Assembly: GCF_025642155.1 (NCBI RefSeq)
Contig: NZ_CP106799.1
Coordinates: 124,001-188,000 of the forward strand
Length of the DNA stretch: 64,000 nt
Direction of reading: 5' to 3'
From: Streptomyces sp. HUAS 15-9
GTDB lineage: Bacteria > Actinomycetota > Actinomycetes > Streptomycetales > Streptomycetaceae
The notes beneath the pieces are model-generated. The model was not told the DNA's origin. It was given only the letters and a program-made list of their open reading frames with translations, and searched no databases. The position numbers and the translations under genes are program-made. Positions 32,704-41,077 of the stretch are shown here, piece after piece; the stretch's first letter is position 1; every line of letters begins with the position of its first letter.

Positions 32704-33993
32704 TCATGAGGTCCGCTCCATGGCGATGGCCACCGCCTGGCCCTCCAGGCCACGGGCGACGGCCAGCGCATGGCCGGGCCGGGTCTCGCGCGGGGTGAGC
32801 GGGACGTAGTCCAGGTCGCACTCCTCGGCGGGGTTGTGCAGGTTCAAGGTGGCGGGTACGACACCGGAGTCGAGGGTCAGCGCGGCCACGGCGGCGTTCA
32901 GCGCCCCGGCGCCGCCGACCAGATGCCCGGTCTGCGGCTTGACGCTGCTGATCTGCGCGGCCTTGGCGGCCGTACCGAGCGCGTCGTGCAGGGCGATGGT
33001 CTCGCTGGCGTCGCCCTGGCGGGTGGCGCAGCCGTGCGCGGCGATGTAGCTGCCGTCGGGGAAGGAGCCGCCCGCGTCGCCGAGCGCGCGGGTGATCGCC
33101 CTGGACAGCCCGCGGGCGCGGGGCTGCGGGCTGGGCGGGCGGACGCAGTCGTTGCCGGAGCCGAAGCCGGTGACCTCGGCGTAGCAGCGGGCGCCGCGGG
33201 CCAGGGCGTGCTCGCGCTCCTCCAGGATGAGGAAGGCCGCGCCCTCGCCGAAGACGGAGCCGCTGCGGTCGCGGTCGAACGGCCGGAAGGCCTCCTTGCC
33301 CAGGTCGCTGCGGTCGCTGAGCACGCCGATGCCGTCCATCTTGGACATCGCCCACCAGCCGGTGGCGTCGTCGTAGCCGCCGGCCACGACCACATCGGCC
33401 TCGCCGCGGCGCACCGTGCGCATGGCCCGGCCGACCGCCATCGCGCCGGAGTCGGCGGTGCCGGCGAAGTAGGCGTTGGCGCCGCGGATGCCGAACTTCT
33501 CGGAGATGTGGAAGCCGGCCGCGGGCTGCAGGCCCTCGACGAAGAACAGCGGGGCGATCACCGAGGAGGCGGTCTGCCCCAGCTTGTGCAGGTCGGGGGT
33601 GCCGTCCGGGGAGCGCACGGACTGGAGCTGGGAGATCAGCTCGTCCATGCGGGGCATTTCCTTGTTGCTGCCGAGGAACAGGCCCGTGCGGTGACCGAGG
33701 TCGCCCGCGTCCTCCAGGCCGGCGTCGCGCAGCGCCAGGACGGCCGCGGCCAGGGCCAGTTGGTCGCCGCGGCACAGCATGCGCAGGGTGCGCCGCTTCG
33801 CCCATTGGGTCGGGTCGAAGTCGTGGATCTCGGCGCCGATGCGGGTGTTCAGCGGTGCCGGGTCGTAGGACCGCAGCGGGCCGATGCCGATGCGGCCCTC
33901 GAGCAGGTTCTCCCAGGTCGGTGCGGCGCCCTGGCCGATCGCGGTCATCAGGCCGATGCCGGTCACCATCACGCGTCGCCTGTCGTGGCTCAT
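32704..33993 (-). CDS. KS-like protein lacking the active-site Cys (CLF-like partner)
   Basis: The 429-residue KAS I/II-type fold has the nucleophile region YFAGTADSGAMAVGRA, so Cys is replaced by Asp. Later His-containing motifs remain: AAHGCATRQGDASE and VKPQTGHLVGGAGA. It is most likely a chain-length-factor-type partner of the active KS encoded two genes upstream (34406-35683), with which it shares an overlapping gene chain. Its ATG at 33993 overlaps the stop of the FabZ-like dehydratase gene and has GGGAGGG upstream. Asp in this position is not the Gln usual in decarboxylating CLF or KSQ proteins, so I would not assume decarboxylase activity. Confidence 0.85.
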   Translation of the reverse strand: MSHDRRRVMVTGIGLMTAIGQGAAPTWENLLEGRIGIGPLRSYDPAPLNTRIGAEIHDFDPTQWAKRRTLRMLCRGDQLALAAAVLALRDAGLEDAGDLGHRTGLFLGSNKEMPRMDELISQLQSVRSPDGTPDLHKLGQTASSVIAPLFFVEGLQPAAGFHISEKFGIRGANAYFAGTADSGAMAVGRAMRTVRRGEADVVVAGGYDDATGWWAMSKMDGIGVLSDRSDLGKEAFRPFDRDRSGSVFGEGAAFLILEEREHALARGARCYAEVTGFGSGNDCVRPPSPQPRARGLSRAITRALGDAGGSFPDGSYIAAHGCATRQGDASETIALHDALGTAAKAAQISSVKPQTGHLVGGAGALNAAVAALTLDSGVVPATLNLHNPAEECDLDYVPLTPRETRPGHALAVARGLEGQAVAIAMERTS

Positions 33994-34409
33994 GCTGTGC
34001 CCTCCCAGGGCTCGTCGGCGCTCACCAGCGCCAGGGAGCGAGCGGTGGCGACCACCCGGTCCCCGACCCGGGCGGTGGCCCGTACCTCGGTCGTCTGCCG
34101 GTTGCCTCCCGTCACCTCGACGGTGATGTGCACCTGGTCCCCGGGGCCGACGAAGTGCTTGAAGCGCACGCCCCTGACGGATGCCAGGCGCCAGGCCCGC
34201 TCGCCCCCGGCGGCGGCCTTCGCCAGGGCCGCCATGCTCTCCAGGAGCAGCACCCCGGGAAGGACGGGAAAACGCGGGAAGTGGTGGTCGAAGCACGGAA
34301 GGGTGTTCGGGATATTGCGCACGGCCACGGCCCGGCGCCCCGGCTCGACTTCCACGATCCGATCGAAGACGGGGACGACCGCACTCGTGGCCGCCTGGGT
34401 CGTACTCAT
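33990..34409 (-). CDS. FabZ-like hot-dog 3-hydroxyacyl-ACP dehydratase
   Basis: This 139-residue protein has the FabZ signature: FDHHFPRFPVLPGVLLLESM at residues 39-58, with catalytic His and Glu both present, then FKHFVGPGDQVHITVEV. It removes water from 3-hydroxyacyl-ACP to make the double bonds of the polyene. It is coupled by ATGA overlaps both to the active KS gene upstream and to the Cys-less KS gene downstream, so it sits inside a tight operon. It differs from the other hot-dog protein in this operon, which lacks the His. Confidence 0.88.
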   Translation of the reverse strand: MSTTQAATSAVVPVFDRIVEVEPGRRAVAVRNIPNTLPCFDHHFPRFPVLPGVLLLESMAALAKAAAGGERAWRLASVRGVRFKHFVGPGDQVHITVEVTGGNRQTTEVRATARVGDRVVATARSLALVSADEPWEGTA

Positions 34410-35683
34410 GCGTCCTCCCGCGCCGCACCGATGACGATGCTGGTGTTGCTGCCGCCGAAGGCGAACGCGTTGATCAGGGCCGTGCCCACCGGCATCTTCC
34501 GCGCGGTGTGCGGCACGTAGTCGAGGTCGAGGCCGGGAGCGGTGCGCTCCAGGTTGACGGTGGGCGGCACCAGCGAGTACCGCATGGCGCCGATCGCGGC
34601 CAGCACGCCGAGGCCCAGGCTCGCCGAAGTCAGGTGCCCGGCCATGGACTTGGGGGCGCTGACCACCAGCTTCTGGGTGTCGGCGCCGAACACCTTCTTG
34701 ATGGCGACCGTCTCGGACTGGTCGTTGCCGTGGGTGCTGGTGCCGTGCGCGACCACGTAGTCGATGTCGCCGGTGCCGAGGCCGGCGTCCAGCAGGGCCC
34801 CCTCCATCGCCTGGATCGCGCCGGAGCCGTCGGGCGGCGAGTCGGTGATGCGGTAGGCGTTGAGCGTGGAGCCGTAACCGAGGACCTCGGCGAGGATCTC
34901 GGCGCCGCGCTCGACGGCGGCCTCCCGCTCCTCCAGTACGACGGCGACGGCGCCCTCGCCGATGACGAAGCCGCTGCGGTCGGCGTCGAAGGGCCGCGAG
35001 GCGCGCTCGGGGTCGTCGTTGTGCTGGTCGGTCAGGGCGCCCAGGAGGCTGAAGCCGAGCAGGTCGAGCCAGGTGGTCAGGGAGTCGTACCCACCGGCGA
35101 CCATGACCTTGGCGTCGCCCTCCTGGATGGCCCGGAAGGCCTCGCCGATGGCGTGCCCGGAGCCGGAGCAGGCGGTGCTGATGCCCAGCATCGGACCGGT
35201 GCCGCCGATCATCCGCGTCATGGCGGCGAGTGGCACGTTCTGGTCGTGAGTCAGCGTCACGGCCGGCGGAATGCAGATGAACGCGTCCGGGTTGCCGGTG
35301 CTGCTGCGCAGATGACCGATGTCCAGCAGCGTCTGCAGTTCGGGCCGGCCGACGCTGGCGCCCATGGCGACGCCGCGCTCGTCGGCGCCGTACACCTCCT
35401 CGGAGAGGGTGTCGAGCCCCGCCTTGCGCACCGCCTCCCAGGCGGCCGCGACGCCGAACTGGCCCACGCGCGAAAGGTGTTTGCGCCCGATGTGCTTCGG
35501 GATGGCCCTGGCCGCGTCGAAGTCCTTGACCTGTGCGGCGATGCGCACCGAGAACCCTTCGGCGTCGAAGGTGGTCAGCCGGCCCACTCCGTTGCGTCCG
35601 GTGGCCAGGCCCTCCCAGGTCGTCTCGGCGTCGTTGCCGAGCGGGGTGACCGCTCCCACCGCGGTGATCACTACACGTTTCAT
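34406..35683 (-). CDS. Ketosynthase (KAS I/II type), active
   Basis: The 425-residue protein has all catalytic residues: Cys in GISTACSGSGHAIGEA near residue 170, and His in VAHGTSTHGNDQSE and SMAGHLTSASLGLG. The C-terminal F-A-F-G-G-S-N-T-S is also present. It condenses acyl-ACP with malonyl-ACP. It probably pairs with the Cys-less KS-like protein encoded downstream, giving a second KS/CLF pair besides the fused one. The start codon overlaps the stop of the hot-dog gene upstream (ATGA), and its own stop overlaps the FabZ-like start. Confidence 0.92.
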   Translation of the reverse strand: MKRVVITAVGAVTPLGNDAETTWEGLATGRNGVGRLTTFDAEGFSVRIAAQVKDFDAARAIPKHIGRKHLSRVGQFGVAAAWEAVRKAGLDTLSEEVYGADERGVAMGASVGRPELQTLLDIGHLRSSTGNPDAFICIPPAVTLTHDQNVPLAAMTRMIGGTGPMLGISTACSGSGHAIGEAFRAIQEGDAKVMVAGGYDSLTTWLDLLGFSLLGALTDQHNDDPERASRPFDADRSGFVIGEGAVAVVLEEREAAVERGAEILAEVLGYGSTLNAYRITDSPPDGSGAIQAMEGALLDAGLGTGDIDYVVAHGTSTHGNDQSETVAIKKVFGADTQKLVVSAPKSMAGHLTSASLGLGVLAAIGAMRYSLVPPTVNLERTAPGLDLDYVPHTARKMPVGTALINAFAFGGSNTSIVIGAAREDA

Positions 35684-36132
35684 CCCACCGGCCCTCCGCC
35701 CTGCAGCTGGTGCGCCATGCGCCTGGTGTTGTCAGGGTCGTCGAGCCGCTCGGCGTCGATGAGCGCGCACAGGATGCCGGTGGCCTCGAGGACACTCTCG
35801 CCGTCGACCGTGACGGTGCCGTCCAGGATGGCGGCCTCGTCGGTCATCGACTCGATCGTGGCGTGCATCTGAAGCACTTCTCCGGGGGCCACGTCCCGGT
35901 GGGCGGTGGCCTCGCCGACCGCGAGCAGCGCCGCGCGCAGCCGGTGGTCGGTGCTGATCATGATCAGCCAGGTCGCCGCCTGGCACAGGGCCTCCAGAGC
36001 GAGGCCGAAGGGCAGCGCCGGGCCGTTCGGGGTGGCCTGCCAGTACGTCTCGTCGACCGAGGTGACCTTGCGCGCGGTGATGGTCTCGCGCGGGGTGAGC
36101 GTCTCGATCCTGTCGATCAGATGGAATCGCAT
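35680..36132 (-). CDS. Hot-dog fold dehydratase-like protein without the catalytic His
   Basis: This 150-residue FabA/FabZ-fold protein has RETITARKVTSVDETYWQAT and then NGPALPFGLALEALCQAATW, which holds the family Glu. No His occupies the F-x-x-H-F position. The conserved helix and strands (GEVLQMHATIESM) are otherwise normal. A pair of hot-dog proteins of which each supplies one catalytic residue is known in other dehydratase heterodimers, so it may work together with the FabZ-like protein encoded one gene downstream. ATG 36132, with the upstream gene (KR) 29 bases away on the same strand. Confidence 0.75.
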   Translation of the reverse strand: MRFHLIDRIETLTPRETITARKVTSVDETYWQATPNGPALPFGLALEALCQAATWLIMISTDHRLRAALLAVGEATAHRDVAPGEVLQMHATIESMTDEAAILDGTVTVDGESVLEATGILCALIDAERLDDPDNTRRMAHQLQGGGPVG

Positions 36133-36161
36133 CGTCGTCCCGTCTCCCGTCCCCCGCCGCC

Positions 36162-36929
36162 CTACGGGCGCCCGATGCCGAGCTGGGCGGTGAAGCCGCC
36201 GTCGACGGTGAGCAGTTCGCCGGTGGTGTAGGCGGAGTCGGGTCCGGCGAGGAACACCGCGGCCGCCGCCACCTGCTCGACCGTGGCGAACCGGCGCAGC
36301 GGGATCTGCCGCTTGATGCTCTTGCCGCCGTCGCGCTGGAAGACCTCTTCGACCAGCTCGGTCGGCGTGAAGCCGGCCAGCACCGCGTTGACCCGGACCC
36401 CGAAGCGGGCGAGCTCGATCGCGGCGCAGCGGGTGAAGGAGTTCAGCGCGCCCTTGGAGGCCGAGTAGTTGGACTGGCCGATCCAGCCGCTCTCGCCCAT
36501 GGCGGAGGAGATGTTGACGACGGACGCCTCGCCCTGCGCCATGAACTGGTCCATGACGGCGTGCGTGGTGTGGTACGCGCCGCCGAAGTTGACCTTCATG
36601 ACGTTCCACCAGGCGTCGGGCGCCGAGTCGTAGATCAGCCCGTCGTCGCTGATGCCGGCGTTGTTGATCAGGATGTTCAGCGAGCCCAGCTGGGCGGTGG
36701 CCTCGTCGACCAGGCGCCTGGCCTCCTGGGGGTCGGAGACGTCGGCCCCGACCGCGACGGCCCGGCCGCCCGCCGCTTCGATCTCCTTGACCACGGCCAG
36801 CGCCTCCTCCTGGCGCGAGCGGTAGTTCACTGCGACGGCCGCCCCCTGTTCGGCCAGGGCCAGGGCGATGGCCCGGCCGATGCCGCGGGAGGCGCCGGTG
36901 ACCAAGGCGGTACGGTCCTTCAGCTTCAT
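36162..36929 (-). CDS. fabG: 3-Oxoacyl-ACP reductase (FabG-type SDR)
   Basis: The 255-residue SDR has the cofactor motif TGASRGIGRA at residues 10-19, NNAGIS near 90, and the catalytic Ser (NISSAMGE) and YSASK near 155-160. It ends TTGELLTVDGGF. It reduces the beta-keto group after each condensation. It is the only KR in the PKS operon and must therefore act on all cycles. Start ATG 36929. It lies 170 bases downstream of the ACP gene, with a strong hairpin in between that may act as an attenuator or partial terminator. Confidence 0.92.
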   Translation of the reverse strand: MKLKDRTALVTGASRGIGRAIALALAEQGAAVAVNYRSRQEEALAVVKEIEAAGGRAVAVGADVSDPQEARRLVDEATAQLGSLNILINNAGISDDGLIYDSAPDAWWNVMKVNFGGAYHTTHAVMDQFMAQGEASVVNISSAMGESGWIGQSNYSASKGALNSFTRCAAIELARFGVRVNAVLAGFTPTELVEEVFQRDGGKSIKRQIPLRRFATVEQVAAAAVFLAGPDSAYTTGELLTVDGGFTAQLGIGRP

Positions 36930-37019
36930 CTCTCTCTTCCCGTTTCTGCTACGAGGTGGGCGGCCTGGTTGCCGGCGGGACGGGCCCGGGGCAGGGCGGG
37001 GCGGGTGGTGCCGGGGCCC

Positions 37020-37063
37020 CGCGGCCGGTGTCCGGGGCGTCATTGACCCGGACACCGGCCGCG
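37020..37063. terminator. 17-bp hairpin between ACP and KR genes
   Basis: A perfect stem CGCGGCCGGTGTCCGGG/CCCGGACACCGGCCGCG (37020-37036 with 37047-37063) and a 10-base loop. It is inside the co-directional ACP-KR interval, so it probably tunes the ratio of ACP transcript to downstream PKS transcript. Confidence 0.65.
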
Positions 37064-37100
37064 GAGACACGGGCGCCGCTCAGGCGGACGCGTGCACCGC

Positions 37101-37523
37101 TCAGGCGGACGCGGCGGCCTTGGCCCGCTCGGTCAGGAGGTCGGTGAGGTTCTGGACGGTGAACAGGCCCAGCACGCCCTCGGCCGTCAGCGGCTCGTCG
37201 AGCCGGCTGCGGTCGAACTGCGGCAGGACGCTCTCCAGGTGCGTCAGGCCGCGGTCGTTGACGACCTCGTTCTCGTCGCCGAACTCCTCGTCCGGGATGC
37301 CGCCCTGGAGCAGGTCGGCGATGTCGGAGACGGTGATCTTCACCTTGGTGGCGCGCTCCAGGCGGAAGAGGATGTCGAGCAGGTCGATCGACTCCGCGCC
37401 GAGCTCGCCCAGCAGGGTCGCCTCGGGAACGGCCTCGGACTCGTCGATGCCGAGGGCGTCGGCGACGGCCGCCTGCACCGCGGACAGGTAGTCGGTCGAC
37501 GTGGGAATCAGGGTTTCGGACAC
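37101..37523 (-). CDS. Acyl carrier protein
   Basis: The 140-residue protein is longer than a usual ACP (about 80). The phosphopantetheine site is GAESIDLLDILF near residue 43, in a normal four-helix context, then an acidic insert (GGIPDEEFGDENEVVNDRGL) and a long helical tail to residue 140. It carries the growing chain for the KS, KR and DH proteins encoded downstream. ATG 37523 is preceded by GAAAGG. The 3' end is locally duplicated: a 17-base unit at 37076-37092 repeats at 37097-37113, so the Ala-Ser-Ala-stop end is present twice. Confidence 0.88.
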   Translation of the reverse strand: MSETLIPTSTDYLSAVQAAVADALGIDESEAVPEATLLGELGAESIDLLDILFRLERATKVKITVSDIADLLQGGIPDEEFGDENEVVNDRGLTHLESVLPQFDRSRLDEPLTAEGVLGLFTVQNLTDLLTERAKAAASA

Positions 37524-37702
37524 CGTTGGCTGCCTTTCGGGTGGTGAGTGCGCGCCGGGGCTGAAAGCGCCCCCGGCACGCGGATGGTCGGGAGGTTCGG
37601 GAGGTCGGGAGTCGGAGCGGACAGGGAAGGGACCGGGGCTCGGACAGGGAAGGGGCTGGGACCGGGGCCGGCGTCCGGTGCGCCGCCGACGGCCGCGGCC
37701 GG

Positions 37703-38674
37703 TTACGCGGCGACCGCAGAGGCGGCCGCGTCCTGGCGCAGGTCGCGCAGGAGCGTGGTGATGCGGCGCGCGTCGTTGGTGCTGCGCACCTGGGCGTCGG
37801 GCACGGTCCGCTTGGCGAAGCCGCTGAGCACCCGGCCCGGGCCGACCTCGAGGTAGCCGTCGACCCCGTAGGAGGCGGCGGCGTCCAGCACGTCCACCCA
37901 GCGCACGGGACCGGCCAGCTGACGCCGCAGCAGATCGCGGGCGTGCGCGCCGTCGCGCACCAGGGCACCGGTCACCGAGCTGAACACCGGCAGCCGGGGG
38001 GCGCCGAACTCGACCCGCTCCAGCTCCGCGGCGAACTCGTCCTCGATGACCCGCATCAGCGAGCAGTGGAAGGGCGCGGACACCTTCAGCGGCACGGTGC
38101 GCTCGGCACCGGCCCCGTTCGCCAGCCGTACGACCTCGTCGACCGCGGCACTCTGGCCGGAGATCACCGTCTGCCCGGCCTCGTTGTAGTTGGCCACCTC
38201 CACCACGCCGGAGGCGGCGGTGGCCGCGCAGATCTCCTCGATCTTCGCGGGCGCGAGACCGATGATCGCGGCCATCGCCCCCGACACCCGGCGCGAGACA
38301 CCGGCCATGAGCTCACCGCGGCGGCGCACCAGACGCAGCGCGTCGTCGGCGTCGAGGACACCGGCGACGACCAGGGCCGTGTACTCGCCGAGGCTGTGCC
38401 CGGCGGCCGCGCCCGGGACGAAGCCGGTCTCCTGGTGCAGCACCTCGTACACGGCGAGGCTGGTGGCGACGATGGCGGGCTGGGCGATCTCGGTGGGCTC
38501 GAGCTCCGACTCCGCCGCCGTGGTGCACAGTTCGGTCAGCGGCAGGCCGGTCGCCTCCTGAGCCCGCTCCAGCACGCGTCCCGCCGTGCGGGGATGCTCG
38601 CGCAGCAGGTGCTCGGCCATGCCGGCGCGTTGCGATCCCTGTCCGGGAAACATCGTGAATCGGTTGTCGCTCAT
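37703..38674 (-). CDS. fabD: Malonyl-CoA:ACP transacylase (FabD-type)
   Basis: The 323-residue protein begins with FTMFPGQGSQRAGMAE and has the catalytic AAGHSLGEYTALV near residue 93, with the Ser nucleophile. VSAPFHCSLM near 200 holds the His. The GHSLGEY form is typical for malonyl-specific enzymes. It loads malonyl units on the ACP encoded next. It is the first gene of the PKS operon, and its promoter faces the divergent TetR gene. Candidate SARP heptamers lie just upstream (38714-38742). The 179-base gap to the ACP gene has no strong terminator but contains tandem purine-rich repeats. Confidence 0.93.
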   Translation of the reverse strand: MSDNRFTMFPGQGSQRAGMAEHLLREHPRTAGRVLERAQEATGLPLTELCTTAAESELEPTEIAQPAIVATSLAVYEVLHQETGFVPGAAAGHSLGEYTALVVAGVLDADDALRLVRRRGELMAGVSRRVSGAMAAIIGLAPAKIEEICAATAASGVVEVANYNEAGQTVISGQSAAVDEVVRLANGAGAERTVPLKVSAPFHCSLMRVIEDEFAAELERVEFGAPRLPVFSSVTGALVRDGAHARDLLRRQLAGPVRWVDVLDAAASYGVDGYLEVGPGRVLSGFAKRTVPDAQVRSTNDARRITTLLRDLRQDAAASAVAA

Positions 38675-38713
38675 CCCCGTTCCTACCTCACTGAATTGTG
38701 GCGGCGTGGGTCA

Positions 38714-38742
38714 TCGAGCCGTCGACGAGCGGTTCTCGACTC
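38714..38742 (-). promoter_or_regulatory. Candidate SARP operator for the PKS operon
   Basis: Heptamers TCGAGCC (38714-38720) and TCGACTC (38736-38742), start-to-start 22 bp, match the direct-repeat spacing (multiples of 11) used by SARP activators; TCGACGA lies between at 38722. On the minus strand a possible -10 (CACAAT) follows about 13 bases beyond the nearer heptamer, leading into the fabD-type gene. Confidence 0.45.
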
Positions 38743-38848
38743 CGCCGAATCTCGCACCCCGCTCTGGCGCATTCCTCGAATGTGTCTCGAAAACCGATTC
38801 GGCCGGTTTTCCTTGACGCGGCGGGCGGGCACACCCGAGCGTGTTGCC

Positions 38849-39418
38849 ATGCCGAGGATGAGCGCGCAGGAGAGGCGGACGGCCGTGGTCGGCGCGGCGA
38901 TGATCGAATTCGCCCGCCGGGGCTACGACGGCACCTCGACGCAGGACATCGCCCGCCGGGCCGGGATCTCGCAGCCGTACCTCTTCCGGCTGTTCCCCGG
39001 CAAACGCGCCCTGTTCCTCGCGGCGGCGACACGCTGCGTGGCCGAGACCGCACGGCTGCTGACGCGGGCGGCCGAGGGCCTCAAGGGCGAGGAGGCACGG
39101 CACGCGATGGCCATCGCCTACACCCGGGTCATCGTGAAGGAGCCGGAACGCCTCCTGATGCAGATGCAGGTCTACGCCGCGGTGGCGGGCGCGGAGGCCG
39201 CGGGCGACCACGAGTTCGGCGAAACGGTCCGCGCCGACTGGCAGAGCCTGTGGCAGGAGGTCCACCTTGCCCTGGGCACCGACCCCGACGACACGTCCTG
39301 GTTCATGTCCCGAGGCATGCTGGTCAACACCCTGGTGGCCCTGAACTTCCCACCGGAGCACCGGGTCTGGGAGGCGCTGGATCCTTCGATCGGCGTTGAT
39401 GCGCTGCGCCGCCGGTGA
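38849..39418 (+). CDS. TetR-family transcriptional regulator
   Basis: This 189-residue protein has the N-terminal TetR helix-turn-helix, EFARRGYDGTSTQDIARRAG followed by ISQPYLFRLFPGKRALFL. The C-terminal ligand domain is helical and unassigned. It is divergent from the PKS operon (175-base gap), so it is likely to repress either itself, that operon, or both. The start is ATG 38849; a second in-frame ATG is at 38858. No strong ribosome binding site is seen. Confidence 0.85.
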   Translation: MPRMSAQERRTAVVGAAMIEFARRGYDGTSTQDIARRAGISQPYLFRLFPGKRALFLAAATRCVAETARLLTRAAEGLKGEEARHAMAIAYTRVIVKEPERLLMQMQVYAAVAGAEAAGDHEFGETVRADWQSLWQEVHLALGTDPDDTSWFMSRGMLVNTLVALNFPPEHRVWEALDPSIGVDALRRR

Positions 39419-39529
39419 CGGGAAGAGTGCGGGTCTCCTGACCCGGCACGTTTCCGGCCCGCGACGCGTTTCGAGAACTCGAAGGCCGCTGGATAGTGTC
39501 GAGATTCACCGACCTGGAAGGGCAGTCGC

Positions 39530-39865
39530 ATGGCCAGCGAGATCGTGATTGCGCAGACGACCATCGACAACGAGGAGCAGGCGAAGACCCTCGCACGCGG
39601 CGCGGTCGAGAACCGCTTGGCAGCCTGCGCCCACATCGACCAACCGTTCACCGCGGTGTACCGGTGGAAGGGTGCCATCGAGACCGCCCAGGAGTGGCGG
39701 ATCTCGTACAAGACGACCACGGACCGGCGCCCGGAACTGGAGGCCTGGGTCACCGAGCGTCACAGCTACGAAGTTCCTGAGTGGATCACTCTGCCGGTGA
39801 CCGGCGGATCCGAGGCCTACCTGGAGTGGGTGGTCGAGGAGTCGTCGCCAAGGTCCGCCGAGTGA
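39530..39865 (+). CDS. cutA: CutA1-like divalent-cation tolerance protein
   Basis: The 111-residue protein has the full CutA pattern: A-Q-T-T-I-D-N-E-E-Q-A-K near the N-terminus, NRLAACAHIDQPFTAVYRWK (usual L-A-A-C-x-x-I then Y-x-W-x-G), E-W-R-I-S-Y-K-T-T and YEVPEWITLPVTGGSEAYLEW near the C-terminus. It forms trimers related to PII proteins. It is a housekeeping-type gene and so marks sequence outside the polyketide operon. Confidence 0.9.
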   Translation: MASEIVIAQTTIDNEEQAKTLARGAVENRLAACAHIDQPFTAVYRWKGAIETAQEWRISYKTTTDRRPELEAWVTERHSYEVPEWITLPVTGGSEAYLEWVVEESSPRSAE

Positions 39866-40358
39866 CCTCTCACGCCGCGAACTGCTGTAGGTGCCCAGCG
39901 AGTTCGTACTCACTCGCCGGAAGCTGCGCTACAACGGTCAGATGCCCTCTAAGTACGTAGCCATGAAAGCAGCCATGCCTCGGGGTCCGGAGCTGGGCGA
40001 CACGCATCGTGCCGCACGGAGGCGCCCGCAGCGGCCCGCTGGCGCCCGCGCCGCCGCAAACCTCCGGTTCTGGCGGGCTAAACCCGGCTTACCTCGCCGA
40101 ACTCGTCGGCGAGGACGCGCCGGCGCCAGACGTTCATCACGCAGCGCCGAGCGCCTCGCCGAAGAACCGTGCCTGCCTCCGGGCGCGAACAAGTCGCCAG
40201 GCTCACGCCTATTGCCCTCCACCGAAATGGAAACAGCGGCACCGGTGAGGCCCCGACCACCCGCCAAGAGGGGAACGGACCGACGGGGCCGGTTCAGGGC
40301 CGGTCAGCAGAACTCGCTCAGATGTCCCAGGCGGCCGTGGGGTCGTCGACCCACGCAC
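39866..40358. other. Intergenic stretch of decayed sequence
   Basis: No intact gene. Frames are short and shift. One carries N-P-A-Y-L-A-E-L-V-G, which resembles a linker of XRE/TPR regulators, so this is probably the decayed front part of the regulator remnant that follows. Confidence 0.4.
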
Positions 40359-41069
40359 GCTGCGTGGGACTCCGGGCTGCAGCGGCAGGCGCAGTCCTAC
40401 TACCTGCTCGCCCTGCACGCAGCCCACGCCTGCCGTGACTCTGCCTTCGGCGCCAACGTCCTTGCCGGCATGGCACGGCAGATGCTGTACCGGGACCGGC
40501 CGCAGGACGCGCTCGAACTCGTGCACCTGGCACAGAAGGGCGTGGGTAAAGCAGCCAGCGCGCGCCTGCGCGCCATGCTGCATACACGGGAGGCCTGGGC
40601 ATACGCGGCGATGGGCCGCAGTGCGGCCTTCCGGCGCGCCACCGGCGAAGCGGCCGGAGCATTGGCCGATGCCGGGACGGGCGAAGATCCGCACTGGATC
40701 GGGTACTTCGACGAAGCCGAACTGTCGGGTGTTACCGGCGGCCGGCTCCTGGACATGGCTCGGCAAGAACCTCGGCAGCACGCCGAATCAGCCGCAGACT
40801 CCATCCGTGAGGCCTTGGCCCGGCGCGGTCCGGAGGCCGGGCGTAGTCATGCCCTGGACACCATCGGCCTCGCAGAGTGCCACTTCCTCATGGGCGACAT
40901 GAGCGGCGCCGTCACCCACACCCGGCGCGCCGTCGAGGCTGCGGCCCTCACCCAGTCCAATCGCGTCAGGACGCAGTTGGGCCAGCTGTACCCGTACACG
41001 GTCGGCCGGGGAGCCTCGCGGCCCGTGGCCGAAGCCAGAACAATGATCCGCGACCTGTTGTCGACCTGA
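40359..41069 (+). pseudogene. XRE-TPR regulator C-terminal remnant
   Basis: From about 40359 one frame encodes about 235 good residues. It starts GLQRQAQSYYLLALHAAHAC, then ANVLAGMARQMLYRDRPQDA, and ends QLYPYTVGRGASRPVAEART before LLST-stop. These are TPR-like repeats of the C-terminal half of Streptomyces XRE regulators. No start, no helix-turn-helix and no ribosome binding site precede it in frame, so it looks 5'-truncated. It precedes the SLOG gene by 8 bases, an order often seen for intact pairs. A separate truncated XRE N-terminus lies at 14218 on the same strand. Confidence 0.6.
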
Positions 41070-41077
41070 GGAGCAGC

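Noticed and set aside
30401-32809. An 802-codon plus-strand frame opposite the KS-CLF fusion
   Set aside because: It is a GC-driven shadow. All catalytic KS motifs are on the minus strand.
32704-33993. Reading the Cys-less KS as a decarboxylase-type (KSQ) priming domain
   Set aside because: KSQ and CLF priming activity is linked to Gln at the Cys position; here it is Asp, so no priming role is claimed.
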